A stretch of 64,000 bases of DNA from NCBI RefSeq assembly GCF_900109365.1, contig NZ_FNZR01000011.1:1-64000 (forward strand), written 5' to 3'. The notes beneath the pieces are model-generated. The model was not told the DNA's origin and did not search any database. It worked only from the letters and a program-made list of their open reading frames with translations. The stretch's first letter is position 1. The number at the start of each line of letters is the position of its first letter. Shown in pieces: positions 9,370-19,036 of this stretch. Source of the stretch: Parapedobacter koreensis. GTDB taxonomy: Bacteria > Bacteroidota > Bacteroidia > Sphingobacteriales > Sphingobacteriaceae. Made by a program: the position numbers and the translations under genes.

Positions 9370-10506
9370 TCAGGAAAAGGTGATGACCTGACGGATGGCT
9401 TCGCCTTTGGCCAGCCGCTCGAAGCCTTCGTTTATCTCGTGTAAGCCCAGCGTATGCGTAAGGAGTTTGTCGACCGGCAACCGACCGGCCTGGTGCAGCG
9501 CGATATAGGCGGGGATATCCCGCGCGGGGATGCAGCCGCCCAGGTAAGAACCCAGCAGCATCCGCTCCTCCGCCACCAGCTTGGTGGGGGATAGCTGCAT
9601 CATCCTGCTGGGGTGCGGCAGGCCTGCCGTGACGGTTTTCCCGCCCCTCGCCGTAGCCTGGTAAGTAAACTCCAGTGCCGGGACCACGCCGGTGAAATCC
9701 AGGCCGATATCCACCCCGCCACCCGTTATATCATGCACCTGCTGCACCGCGTCGGCCCGGGAAGCATCCACCGCCTCGTCCGCACCGAGCTGTTTCGCCA
9801 GTGCCAGCTTCTCCGCATTGACATCGGCCACGATAATCCTGCCGGCCCCGCTGGCCAGGGCCCCCAATAACGCCGAAAAACCAATCCCGCCCATCCCGGT
9901 AATCAGGACGGTCTGCCCCATGGACAGCTTCGCGGTATTGACCACCGCGCCGACGCCTGTCATTACCGCACAGCCGAACAGCGCCGCTATCTCAAAGGGC
10001 AGGGTCCTGTCCACCCTTACCACGGATTTGCGGGAGGTCACGGTGTACTCGGCAAATGCCGAAACACCCATGTGGTGGTGGACCGCATGCTGACCCCGAT
10101 CCTGCAGGCGTATGCCCCCGCCCAGCAGCACGCCCCCGTTATTGGCTTTCACCCCGTTCTCGCAGAGTGCCGGACGGGCCGTCATGCAGGGCATGCAATG
10201 GCCGCAGACCGGCACAAACGAAAACACAACGTGGTCGCCCACCGCCAAATCACTGATGCCCGGGCCAAGTTCCACCACTTCCCCGGCCGCTTCATGGCCC
10301 AGTACCATCGGCATCTGCCGGGGCCTGTTCCCGTCGATGACCGACAGGTCGGAATGGCACAGCCCTGCCGCGCGGATCCTGACCAGCACCTCCCCTTCCC
10401 GTGGCGGGGCCAGCGTTAACTCTTCAATCACGAGCGGCTTGCTCTGGTCGTAGGGGCGCTCACTGCCCATGCTATGCAAAACCGCCGCTTTTATTTTTAT
10501 GCTCAT
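9370..10506 (-). CDS. zinc-dependent alcohol dehydrogenase (MDR, class III-like)
   Basis: A 378-aa NAD(P) alcohol dehydrogenase. The catalytic zinc site is C50 (GLCHSD), H71 (GHE) and the Cys of FGCAVMTGVGA; the structural zinc site is C101, C104, C107 and C115. The Rossmann motif is GMGGIGFSALLG. The layout with an extended loop between the structural zinc lobe and SAFAEYTV matches class III/AdhC-type enzymes. It lies 54 bp after the D-hydroxyacid dehydrogenase and 3 bp before the aldehyde dehydrogenase, in the GC-rich cassette. Substrate unknown; a primary or hydroxy-acid alcohol is likely from the neighbours. Confidence 0.87.
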   Translation of the reverse strand: MSIKIKAAVLHSMGSERPYDQSKPLVIEELTLAPPREGEVLVRIRAAGLCHSDLSVIDGNRPRQMPMVLGHEAAGEVVELGPGISDLAVGDHVVFSFVPVCGHCMPCMTARPALCENGVKANNGGVLLGGGIRLQDRGQHAVHHHMGVSAFAEYTVTSRKSVVRVDRTLPFEIAALFGCAVMTGVGAVVNTAKLSMGQTVLITGMGGIGFSALLGALASGAGRIIVADVNAEKLALAKQLGADEAVDASRADAVQQVHDITGGGVDIGLDFTGVVPALEFTYQATARGGKTVTAGLPHPSRMMQLSPTKLVAEERMLLGSYLGGCIPARDIPAYIALHQAGRLPVDKLLTHTLGLHEINEGFERLAKGEAIRQVITFS

Positions 10507-10560
10507 ACGTTTTATTATTAGTTTTGTTTACCGTCCACCAGGGCACCGTTGCCGGTGCGG

Positions 10561-11520
10561 TCATTTTTGATCGTACAGGAATTCCCCGATATTTTTGGCC
10601 ACCCGTGCAATCAGCAGGGTCCGGGCTTCAATGCTGGCCCAGATGCTGTGGGGTGTCAATACCAGCCGCTCCCTGTTTGCCATATGGAGGAAGGGATGAC
10701 CGGGCGAGATGGGCTCCTGCTGGAATACATCGATGCCCGCGCCCCCTATCCTTTCCTCGTCCAGCGCACGGGCCAGATCCTCCTCGTTGACAATCCCGCC
10801 CCGCCCGACATTGAGCAGGATGGCATTTTTTTTCATGAGGCACAGCCGTCCGTAGTTGATGAGATTCTCGGTATGGGCGTTGAGCGGTGCATGGATGGAC
10901 ACGACATCTGACGTGTGAAGAAGGTCTTCCAGTACCAGCTGTGGATAGACTTGGTCGTTGTTTCGCCCGGATGTTGAGTAATACACCACCTCAGCCCCGA
11001 AGGCACCGGCGATACGTGCGACCTGGCGGCCGATATGCCCCAGGCCGATGATGCCGAAACGCTTGCCGCCCAGCTCCCAAAAAGGTTTACCCAGATGCGT
11101 GAAAATATCATTTTCCGCGTATGCACCGCTCTTCACATAACCATCGTAATACGGGATGCGGTTCAGCAGATGGAGCAGCAGCGCGAACGTACCCTGTGCC
11201 ACGCTGTTCGACGAATAGTCTGCTACGTTCTTTACCGGAATCCCCCGCGCTTCCGCCGCGGCCCTATCGATATTGTTGGTGCCCGTTGCTGCTACACAGA
11301 TCAATTTCAGACGGGCCGCGCGGCCAATCAGGCCATCATCCAATACCACTTTGTTCGTGATAACGATGTCCGCGTCCTTGATGCGCTCCCAGGCCTGTTC
11401 GCGCGTGGTCGTTGGGTACAGGGAGAGGGTTCCAAACTGCGCCAGCAATTCCATGTTCGGAACGTCCCCGACGGTCTTGGTGTCTAAAAAAACGAGCTTC
11501 ATGGTGTTCCGCATGTTCAT
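10561..11520 (-). CDS. D-2-hydroxyacid dehydrogenase (glycerate dehydrogenase-like)
   Basis: Interconverts a D-2-hydroxyacid and its 2-oxoacid with NAD(P)H. The GxGxxG dinucleotide motif is at 159-164 (GLGHIG). The catalytic triad is R240 (NVGRGG), E269 (QQEP) and H291 (LTPH). The LTPHSIWASIEAR ending resembles hydroxypyruvate/glycerate dehydrogenases (HprA). Start: ATG at 11520 overlaps the TGA of the upstream beta-propeller gene (11517-11519) as ATGA, which suggests translational coupling; ATGs at 11514 and 11502 are alternatives. It is the first gene of the GC-rich cassette, so the overlap physically ties the cassette to the SusCD part of the locus. Confidence 0.86.
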   Translation of the reverse strand: MNMRNTMKLVFLDTKTVGDVPNMELLAQFGTLSLYPTTTREQAWERIKDADIVITNKVVLDDGLIGRAARLKLICVAATGTNNIDRAAAEARGIPVKNVADYSSNSVAQGTFALLLHLLNRIPYYDGYVKSGAYAENDIFTHLGKPFWELGGKRFGIIGLGHIGRQVARIAGAFGAEVVYYSTSGRNNDQVYPQLVLEDLLHTSDVVSIHAPLNAHTENLINYGRLCLMKKNAILLNVGRGGIVNEEDLARALDEERIGGAGIDVFQQEPISPGHPFLHMANRERLVLTPHSIWASIEARTLLIARVAKNIGEFLYDQK

Positions 11521-12656
11521 TCCGTCACTCGTCCCAACCCAAACTGGTCTCCAGCCTTTACCGCTTTATTGTTTTCAAAATGGATTTCCACCATTTTCTC
11601 ACTGCCAACGCTGTTGTAAAACTCATCTTGCAATGTCAACAAAGTCTTGCGGGTCTTCACATCAATAACCTCACCACTGGATGGATAGGCATATTTACCA
11701 TCGATGCTAAATGTCACCCATCCGGGCATATCCTGTAACGGAATAGTAGTCAATTGTTGATAGGGTGGCTGCGCACTGAAAACATGCAATCGCATATTGT
11801 ACCCATCACATACCCACACTTCTTTCTCGTCAGGCGTCAGGCCAATGCCGTGACTGGGATTGCCATGTCTTCGGACCGGCCCCTTTTCCCAGCCCTGCAC
11901 GACAATCCGCTTTAGGAATTCACCGGTGACCAAATCTCCTACCTCGAAACCCAGCAAACTATCCACGTTTACGTAAGCCAGGGTTTCCTTGCCATTCACA
12001 GTAAACGGCCGGATCCCATTTCCAAAAGGCCCAACCCGTTTCATGATGGTATGGTCTTGGGTGTTCGTCACATGCAGGTAGGGAACAGCAATGTCGCCGA
12101 GGTAAGCATGTTTACCCGAAAAACCGTAGATCGTATTGTGCGCTCGCCTGCCGACCTCTATTTTCTTGATAATTTCTCCTGTCTCGCAGTCCACTACATT
12201 CCAAAATGTACTTTCCAGGGATGGTAGATACATAATTTTACCATCAGGCGAAATAGACATACGGTCGGCGCCGCCTTCATAGGATTTCTCCCAAATCAAT
12301 TCGTCCGTGGTGAGGTCTATCCGTTGCAGCGTTTGAAGTGTACTGACAAAAATACTGTTCAATGGAATACTTACCGCGATTCCCTTTACATTGGACGGGA
12401 CCCCATTCAGTAAATATCCCTGCGTCTTGATCCGTTTCACGAATCGATGGTTGTCGTCCATATCAAAAACCAGAATGCCGTGGCCTCCATATCCGAGGTA
12501 ATTTCTTATTCCCGGTACTGCTACATATAAATATCTACCAGCGGCGGGCGTATTCCCCTCGTCTTGCTGTATTTGGTTACTACAAGAGAACATACAGGCA
12601 GCCAAAAGCAAGGCAGCGAATCCTTGTAAGATCAGAACGAACTTTTTTGTTTTCAT
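11517..12656 (-). CDS. beta-propeller lipoprotein (YncE/YVTN-like)
   Basis: Start taken at ATG 12656 (MKTKKFVLILQGF), since the frame upstream has only a TTG at 12668. The leader ends in a lipobox, CMFSCS, so it is a lipoprotein. The rest (about 350 aa) is a WD/YVTN-type propeller: repeated blades with ISPDGKIMYLP, LTPDEKEVWVCD and FSIDGKYAYPSSG. Proteins of this type occur in sugar-acid and lignin-derived acid loci, where they may bind or remodel substrate; no catalytic site is evident. It lies 48 bp after the exported enolase protein and overlaps the hydroxyacid dehydrogenase by 4 bp. Confidence 0.78.
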   Translation of the reverse strand: MKTKKFVLILQGFAALLLAACMFSCSNQIQQDEGNTPAAGRYLYVAVPGIRNYLGYGGHGILVFDMDDNHRFVKRIKTQGYLLNGVPSNVKGIAVSIPLNSIFVSTLQTLQRIDLTTDELIWEKSYEGGADRMSISPDGKIMYLPSLESTFWNVVDCETGEIIKKIEVGRRAHNTIYGFSGKHAYLGDIAVPYLHVTNTQDHTIMKRVGPFGNGIRPFTVNGKETLAYVNVDSLLGFEVGDLVTGEFLKRIVVQGWEKGPVRRHGNPSHGIGLTPDEKEVWVCDGYNMRLHVFSAQPPYQQLTTIPLQDMPGWVTFSIDGKYAYPSSGEVIDVKTRKTLLTLQDEFYNSVGSEKMVEIHFENNKAVKAGDQFGLGRVTE

Positions 12657-12704
12657 ATCAGTGTTCAAGTTTAATTAAGGTATTTTCTACAGTAATTTGG
12701 ACAG

Positions 12705-13952
12705 CTATACCAACTTCGCCTTTGCGATAAAATCAGCGTCATAGGTAATACCTAACCCGTACCCGTCCGGAACGATGATGTGACCTTCTGTCACATCAAA
12801 ATGAGGTGCATACCATGATTCGTGTTTCATGGGGTGCCCATAAAACTCTTGATGAGGGCCACTATTAGCGATTACTGATGCAAAATGTAGCATACACACA
12901 CTTTGCGCATCGGCCTTAGGGCTATGTGGCGTAACGTTGATTCCAACTGCTGCTGCCATTTTTGCTACGCGCAAACAGCGGATAAATCCGCCGTTATAAT
13001 AGAGGTCCGGCTGCACCAATTGAAAAGCATTGTTTTTTATCATCCACTCAAACATGGATAGATTGCTATCCTGCTCGCCTCCGGCAATGGGAACCGCCAG
13101 TGCTTCAGCAACTTGCCGGGTGGCCTCATGATCCTCAAAAGGACACGGCTCTTCATAAAACCCGATGCCATGTGCTTCCAGCAGCCTGCCGACCTCAATC
13201 GCCTTAGGCGCGTCATAAGAACCATTGGAATCCACATAAATAGCCACATCATCCCCGAATGATTTACGGGCAAGCGGTATCAAATTATCCGTCCTTCCCG
13301 GAAAGGCATCCGCATTTTTGCTCATACGTCCGCCAATTTTCAGCTTTACCGCCTGAGCGCCTGTCTCCTGCAGTCGTTGCGCTAGCCATTCCACTTCTTG
13401 CTCTGGTGTGGTTTCACGGGTGAGGCTGGAAATATAAACGGGTATACGACGCCGCCTCACTTTTCCCAATATTGCCCCGACCGACTTACCAGCCACTTTT
13501 CCCAACATATCCAACACGCCCATTTCTACTTGCGCAACACAATTCCAAAAGGCCATTCCAGCCAGCTTGTAGTTCGATTCATACGCATACACCTCATCGA
13601 CCAGCGTTTCCATATCCCGCGCGTCTTTCCCAATAAAAAAGGGAATGACTTTTTCCTTCATAATGGGATATAGATGCGATAATCTCCCGTTGTCGATAAC
13701 AATTCCTTCTGCCCCATCTGTCGATCGAACACGAATGAAAAATTTATTTTCAACACGTAATAACGTTATCGAATCAATGATAACCGGCGCATCGAATTGT
13801 CCGTGCAGGTCGATGAGGTTCTCATATTTGTCAGGTAACCCGGAAGGCCTTCGCCGCCCGTGGGCAGCGAACGCCGGTGAAGCAAGCATCGGCGTTGCCG
13901 ATGCAATCAATGTATTCCGGAGAAACTCTTTTCGAGAGTATGTCTTCTTCAT
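12705..13952 (-). CDS. exported enolase-superfamily (MR/MLE) protein
   Basis: A paralogue of the 1449-2738 protein with an export leader (MKKTYSRKEFLRN, cleaved near FAA-HG). Catalytic residues: K203-x-K205, D241 (VDSN), E267 (YEEP), E293 (GGEQ), D316 and H343 (TPHSP). The set is complete, so it should be an active mandelate racemase-type enzyme, perhaps a sugar-acid dehydratase or epimerase acting in the periplasm. It sits between susD (67 bp) and the propeller lipoprotein (48 bp), so its substrate is probably what the SusCD pair brings in or holds. A cytoplasmic role would need the leader to be retained, which seems unlikely. Confidence 0.87.
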   Translation of the reverse strand: MKKTYSRKEFLRNTLIASATPMLASPAFAAHGRRRPSGLPDKYENLIDLHGQFDAPVIIDSITLLRVENKFFIRVRSTDGAEGIVIDNGRLSHLYPIMKEKVIPFFIGKDARDMETLVDEVYAYESNYKLAGMAFWNCVAQVEMGVLDMLGKVAGKSVGAILGKVRRRRIPVYISSLTRETTPEQEVEWLAQRLQETGAQAVKLKIGGRMSKNADAFPGRTDNLIPLARKSFGDDVAIYVDSNGSYDAPKAIEVGRLLEAHGIGFYEEPCPFEDHEATRQVAEALAVPIAGGEQDSNLSMFEWMIKNNAFQLVQPDLYYNGGFIRCLRVAKMAAAVGINVTPHSPKADAQSVCMLHFASVIANSGPHQEFYGHPMKHESWYAPHFDVTEGHIIVPDGYGLGITYDADFIAKAKLV

Positions 13953-14019
13953 TTTTTTAATCGCGCTGTGATGATGGAATCAAAACCTTTCCTTTTTGTG
14001 CGGGGAATGGATTTAACCA

Positions 14020-15453
14020 TTAATCATACCCTGGGTTTTGCGGGAAAATAGAAGGATCGTTGACCACCTGTACTTGCGACAATGGTACAGGGAAAACCCA
14101 CATATGCGCTTTCATACCATAAGGTTCCATCACTTCAAATGCACGACCAGTCCTCACCAGATCAAACCACCTATGCCCTTCGAACGACAATTCTAACCTT
14201 CTTTCTAAGTAAATAAGTTCCCGCAGTTCATCTTGACCCAGATTCGAGTAGCCTTCCAGTCCAGCCCGTTCACGTACTTGGTTGAGATAGGGTATGGCTT
14301 CATCGGCCTTACCATTTTCATTGAGTGCCTCGGCCAACATCAACAACACATCGGCATACCGAATGACTTTCCAATTTGCCGGGCTATCACCCGAGACTTT
14401 CGTTGGAATCAGGTATTTTTTTGTAAACGTAGAGCTGTTGTTCCCTGACGGGATAATCGGGATAAAATCCCCATTTTCATTGACGAAGCCATCAGCAACG
14501 GTGATGTCTTTGCGCAGATCTCCCGGAGGAAACAGGTCAAATAAGTGCCGAGGTGGGCTGTTTATGTCATTTCCTGGGCCAGTTACGCCATAAAATTCCA
14601 GCAGCCTGGGATCTTTTGGTGTAAAATCATTTGTGAAATTATTGCCCAAGCCTATCCCTCCTTCTTCATATTCGATATCGAAGATATATTCGCTATGATG
14701 TTCGTTTACATACCTAAACAACTCATTATAATCGGGTAACAGTGCATATCCCATCTTGGTAACTTCCATCAATTTGGTTTCAGCTTGCTGAAAATCGTGT
14801 ATCGTCAGGTATACCTTGCCCAATAGCGCTTTTGCCGCGCCCTGCGTAGCCCTGCCTACGTCGGCACTGGGATATTGGGCTGGAAGTTTACTCTCGGCAT
14901 CCAGCAAATCAGGTATAATGACCTGGCTGTACACATTGGCTACATCTTCCCGTCTTGCCTGAAAAGATTCTTCGATAGTTATCGGCTTCGTAATCATCGG
15001 CACATTCCCGAAGATCCGCACCAAATCAAAATAAGCCAATGCCCTTAGAAATTTAGCTTCACCAATGTGCCGATCTTTGTTTGGCACAGCCGAGACATCT
15101 TTATCTTCAATTTCAGCCAATATCAGATTGGCGCGATAGATGATGGAGTAATAGTTGTTCCAGGTATTACTCAAAAGGCTTTCGTCGTTGTTAATCGTAA
15201 ATAAATCCACGTAAGAGGCGATAAACTTCACCGTCTCATCATAAGAATCATCTGCCCGGACATCACCAAACAGGTACATATTTTTATACTGACTGATGAA
15301 TACATTGTATACGCCGATAACTGCGTCCGTAAAATCACCTTCCGTCTGATATAACACGTCCGTACTTACCGTATCTACAGGTCGCAATTCGATAAAACTA
15401 TTGTTACACGATAGGGTTAAGAATAGTGCCAATAAGCATAGTATCTTTTTCAT
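14020..15453 (-). CDS. SusD/RagB-family glycan- or nutrient-binding lipoprotein
   Basis: Surface lipoprotein that caps the SusC channel. I prefer the ATG at 15453 (MKKILCLLALFLTLSC), which gives a classical lipoprotein leader with Cys at the lipobox; ATG 15468 adds five residues. SusD hallmarks are the TPR-like first half (EAKFLRALAYFDLVRIFGNVP), the middle SusD_RagB region, and the C-terminal LIYLERRLELSFEGHRWFDLVRTG. It starts 6 to 21 bp after the SusC stop. Ligand cannot be inferred from sequence. Confidence 0.94.
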   Translation of the reverse strand: MKKILCLLALFLTLSCNNSFIELRPVDTVSTDVLYQTEGDFTDAVIGVYNVFISQYKNMYLFGDVRADDSYDETVKFIASYVDLFTINNDESLLSNTWNNYYSIIYRANLILAEIEDKDVSAVPNKDRHIGEAKFLRALAYFDLVRIFGNVPMITKPITIEESFQARREDVANVYSQVIIPDLLDAESKLPAQYPSADVGRATQGAAKALLGKVYLTIHDFQQAETKLMEVTKMGYALLPDYNELFRYVNEHHSEYIFDIEYEEGGIGLGNNFTNDFTPKDPRLLEFYGVTGPGNDINSPPRHLFDLFPPGDLRKDITVADGFVNENGDFIPIIPSGNNSSTFTKKYLIPTKVSGDSPANWKVIRYADVLLMLAEALNENGKADEAIPYLNQVRERAGLEGYSNLGQDELRELIYLERRLELSFEGHRWFDLVRTGRAFEVMEPYGMKAHMWVFPVPLSQVQVVNDPSIFPQNPGYD

Positions 15454-15474
15454 AACTAATACGTTCATTTAAAT

Positions 15475-18400
15475 CTAAAATGTAATGTTCAAACCAGCTA
15501 CAAGACTTTTCGGCAAAGGATAATCGTAATTCTCCCGTCCCGGGGTAAGGGGATCTGCGCCCGCACTTACATCTGGATTCCAGCCGACATGGTCGGTAAA
15601 GAGAAATGGATTGATCGCATTCAGGTAGAGCCGGAGGCTTCCCAACCCCAATTTATTCGCCAACGTCTCGGGGAATAAGTAGCCCAACGTTATGTTATTG
15701 ATTCTCAGGTACGACCCACTATCCAACCAGATTTGGCTATAATTCCCGCGCCAATTTCCTGTTGGTGGATCTACGGGCCTTGGCGTTTTGCCATCACCGG
15801 GTTCTTCTGGTGATTTCCAGTAATCATTCATGATGGCCAGTTGCCGGAATCGTGCCCTGTTATTCGCTACTTGATTCCGGGAAAGCGCGAGAATATCATT
15901 CCCATAAACACCTTGAAGTGATACACTTAAACTAAAGTTCTTGTATTCAAAGTTGTTGGTCATACCGTAATAAAAGTCGGGATAAGGTGATCCCATTATC
16001 GTTCGGTCCAAACCGTTTATTATGCCATCGCCGTTAAGATCCACAAATCGTACATCCCCCATCCTGGTCGCATCACGTCCTCCCGGATTAAATATGGGGC
16101 CGCGTGCCAATTCCTCTTCGTTCATGAAAATTCCATCCGTCAACCAACCATAGAACATCCCGATGGGCTGTCCAATCATGGTAATGTTTCCACCTGAAAT
16201 GATGGGATCCCCCTTAGGACCAAGCTTCGTCACCTCATTCTTGAATGTAGAGAAATTGAAATCGGTTGACCATCGAAATTCGTTTTCAAAGTTTACGGTA
16301 TTTAGCACAAATTCCCATCCTTGGTTCCTTACCTCTCCAATGTTTTGCAGAGCGGTACTGAATCCGGAAATCGAAGGAACATTTACATTTAACAGCAGGT
16401 TTTTATTTTTTGATCTGAAATGATCCACGGTGAGATTTATCCTGCTGTTGAAAAGGCTCACGTCAATGCCTAAGTTGATTTGCTCTTGTGTCTCCCAAGT
16501 CAAATTCGGATTTGCAAACCGTGATGGTGCATAACCCCCTGTGGGTGTACCGCCTATCGAATATAGCAGGTAATTTATAGTTGCATATTGGTCGTAGTTC
16601 CCTATGTTATTGTTGCCCGTCTCTCCATAACTCGCCCTTAACTTCAATTCGTTCAAATCATCGACGTCTTGAAGGAAATTTTCTTCTGATATCCGCCAAG
16701 CCAAAGCCGCAGAGGGGAATATACCATACTTGTTTTCCAACCCAAAGCGGGAAGAACCATCGGCACGAATTGAAGCCGTCAAATAATATTTGTTATCAAA
16801 ATTATAATTGACCCTTGTCAAATAGGATAGCAATGACCACTCATACTTATTGGACGATCCCGTGGTGATCAAACTTGCTGCGCTAAGTGTTGGCACCAAA
16901 TTATTGGGATATTGATTACTGCTCATATTATTGGATTCAAATACCTCCTTCTGCACAGTATATCCAGCCAATCCCGTAAAATTATGCCTACCCCAGTTTT
17001 TGGTATAGTTAAGGGTATACTCGGTAAGCCAGTTGGAACTCAGCGCAGCATTATCCGTTCCCACAGCAGGATTGTTGAAAAATGACGGAAGTCGGGGAAC
17101 AAACGTCATCCCCTTGTTGCTCAACAAATTCAAACCCAACATGACATTGAATTTGAGATCATCCAGGATTTGGTATTCAAGCCCCACATTGCCCAGCAAT
17201 CCAATTGCTTTTTGTTTGTTGTCAATTTCCCGGGCACGGGCCAACGGATTCTGCGAGGAAACAACGGCATCAAGACCATCACCAAAAGGAAAATAGGTTC
17301 CGTCTTCGTTCAACAAAGTATAATACGTCGGAATTACAATGGTATTGTACAGCAAATCCGTATTGGGACTCGCTCCGTCAAAACCGGTATTACCCACATT
17401 GGTCTTATCCGTGAACGAGGGATTAAAATTTAAGCGTGCAGATAACTTGTCTGTTAATTTTGCATCAATATTCGCACGCAACGAATACCGCTTAAAATTA
17501 GTGTTCAGCATAATCCCGTCCTGATCCATGTATTCGCCGCTCATGGCAAACCGTACATTTTCGGTACCTCCAGAAGCTGATAACTGGTGTTGCATTTGGG
17601 GTGCGGTTTGCAAAATAGCATCCAAATGTTCTTGAAAGTCTGAGGTCGTCCCCGGTTGGGTAGTCGGCCGGCCCTCAAGCAGCTCTACAATCGTTATTGG
17701 CACAGGGATAGCCCATTGATTTGGAGCTCCAGAAATATCGTTACCCACATCCAGATTCGCATTTTTAATCCCATCGAAATAGTGTTGGGCTTGTTCCATA
17801 CCGGTTTGGTATTTCGGTATTTTCGATGCACGTTGGTATCCAAAATAGGTATCATAGGAAATCACAGTTTGCCCTGCTTTCCCCCGTTTCGTATTAATGA
17901 TAATGACACCATTTGAACCACGGGAACCGTAGATGGCTGTTGCGGAAGCATCCTTTAGAACGTCTATTCTTTCGATATCATTGGGATTTAATGACTGGAT
18001 GCTGGCCGTAGGGAGCCCATCGACCACGTACAACGGGCTTCCGCTTGCGGATATACTACCGATACCTCTTATTCTTATCTGTGGGGGTGCCCCCGGTTCT
18101 CCCGACACCGGTTTTACCATTACCCCTGCTATTTTTCCCTGCAAAGCTTGTTCAACGCGTGGTACCGCTAAATCCTTAATGTCCTCAACTCCTACTGAAG
18201 ATACGGAGCCAGTCAAGTCTTGCTTGCGTTGTGTTCCGTAGCCAACAACAACTACTTCTTCCAAATCGCTGACTTGCTCTTTCAGCGACACATTTATCAC
18301 CCTGCCAGTAGACGCACTTAACTCCTTGGGCTCATACCCCACAATCGTGAAGACAAGTGTACCGCCATTATCTGGCAACGTCAATTGATAATTACCTTCA

Positions 18401-18900
18401 CTGTTTGTCGTGGTGGCAACAGCAGTTCCTTTTAACGTCACGGTTACGCCTTCCAGCGGTTGCCCTTGTCCATCGGTAACGTGACCCGTGATCTCATAGT
18501 TTTGCACCTTTTCTTTTCCGGGCACCAAGACATGTTTAGAGATGATGATATTGTTGTTTTTAATTACATACCGCAGGGGTAATCCCTCAAAACATTGGTC
18601 TAACACCGCTGCGACCGATACGTTATTAACGGTTACACTGACATTCGGCGCTCCCAATAACGCACCTGCGTCGTATAAGATATTATACCCACTTTGACGT
18701 TTAATTTCCTTAATGATAGTCGCAAGTGGAACATTTTTTTTATCCAATGTGATGTTCTGCCCGAGTGCAAAAACACATACATGCATACTGACAATCAGCC
18801 ACATCAGAAATAATCGCATAATTACGGGCGAGTTAATTAAATTGGTCAGTATTTTACCATATTTGCTTTTTATGGCATTTTTTTTATAAATTCGCATCAT
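15475..18900 (-). CDS. SusC/RagA-family TonB-linked outer-membrane channel with STN domain
   Basis: A 1141-aa TonB-dependent importer. After the leader (ATG 18900; an ATG at 18819, MRLFLMWLIV, would give a shorter signal peptide) comes an STN domain (about residues 48-120), which talks to an anti-sigma factor. A CarboxypepD-reg domain follows (ITGHVTDGQGQPLEG...), then the TonB-box and plug (EEVVVVGYGTQRKQDLTGSVSSV, RIRGIGSISASGSPLYVVDG, DASATAIYGSRGSNGVIII), then the barrel ending AGLNITF. The STN domain together with the FecR gene just upstream (stop at 19037) points to sigma/anti-sigma control of this locus. Substrate unknown. Confidence 0.95.
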   Translation of the reverse strand: MMRIYKKNAIKSKYGKILTNLINSPVIMRLFLMWLIVSMHVCVFALGQNITLDKKNVPLATIIKEIKRQSGYNILYDAGALLGAPNVSVTVNNVSVAAVLDQCFEGLPLRYVIKNNNIIISKHVLVPGKEKVQNYEITGHVTDGQGQPLEGVTVTLKGTAVATTTNSEGNYQLTLPDNGGTLVFTIVGYEPKELSASTGRVINVSLKEQVSDLEEVVVVGYGTQRKQDLTGSVSSVGVEDIKDLAVPRVEQALQGKIAGVMVKPVSGEPGAPPQIRIRGIGSISASGSPLYVVDGLPTASIQSLNPNDIERIDVLKDASATAIYGSRGSNGVIIINTKRGKAGQTVISYDTYFGYQRASKIPKYQTGMEQAQHYFDGIKNANLDVGNDISGAPNQWAIPVPITIVELLEGRPTTQPGTTSDFQEHLDAILQTAPQMQHQLSASGGTENVRFAMSGEYMDQDGIMLNTNFKRYSLRANIDAKLTDKLSARLNFNPSFTDKTNVGNTGFDGASPNTDLLYNTIVIPTYYTLLNEDGTYFPFGDGLDAVVSSQNPLARAREIDNKQKAIGLLGNVGLEYQILDDLKFNVMLGLNLLSNKGMTFVPRLPSFFNNPAVGTDNAALSSNWLTEYTLNYTKNWGRHNFTGLAGYTVQKEVFESNNMSSNQYPNNLVPTLSAASLITTGSSNKYEWSLLSYLTRVNYNFDNKYYLTASIRADGSSRFGLENKYGIFPSAALAWRISEENFLQDVDDLNELKLRASYGETGNNNIGNYDQYATINYLLYSIGGTPTGGYAPSRFANPNLTWETQEQINLGIDVSLFNSRINLTVDHFRSKNKNLLLNVNVPSISGFSTALQNIGEVRNQGWEFVLNTVNFENEFRWSTDFNFSTFKNEVTKLGPKGDPIISGGNITMIGQPIGMFYGWLTDGIFMNEEELARGPIFNPGGRDATRMGDVRFVDLNGDGIINGLDRTIMGSPYPDFYYGMTNNFEYKNFSLSVSLQGVYGNDILALSRNQVANNRARFRQLAIMNDYWKSPEEPGDGKTPRPVDPPTGNWRGNYSQIWLDSGSYLRINNITLGYLFPETLANKLGLGSLRLYLNAINPFLFTDHVGWNPDVSAGADPLTPGRENYDYPLPKSLVAGLNITF

Positions 18901-18979
18901 ACAGGTTTATTAAAATTGTTAGTTATCACCTTACTCTTTTGGTAAACTGGGTTTGGCCTATTGGCTAAGATAATCTTTG

Positions 18980-19009
18980 CCAGAAGCGTTGCCGCGCTTC
19001 TGGTTTTTT
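18980..19009. other. hairpin with plus-strand T-run between fecR and susC
   Basis: A perfect 9-bp stem (CCAGAAGCG / CGCTTCTGG) with a 6-nt loop is followed on the plus strand by six T. In the direction of the genes (minus) it has an A-run before it and no U-run after it. So it reads as an intrinsic terminator only for antisense transcription. In the sense mRNA it would be a hairpin 80 nt ahead of susC, perhaps a processing or stability element. Confidence 0.6.
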
Positions 19010-19036
19010 ATAACTTAGCCACCATTTATTGTCTAG

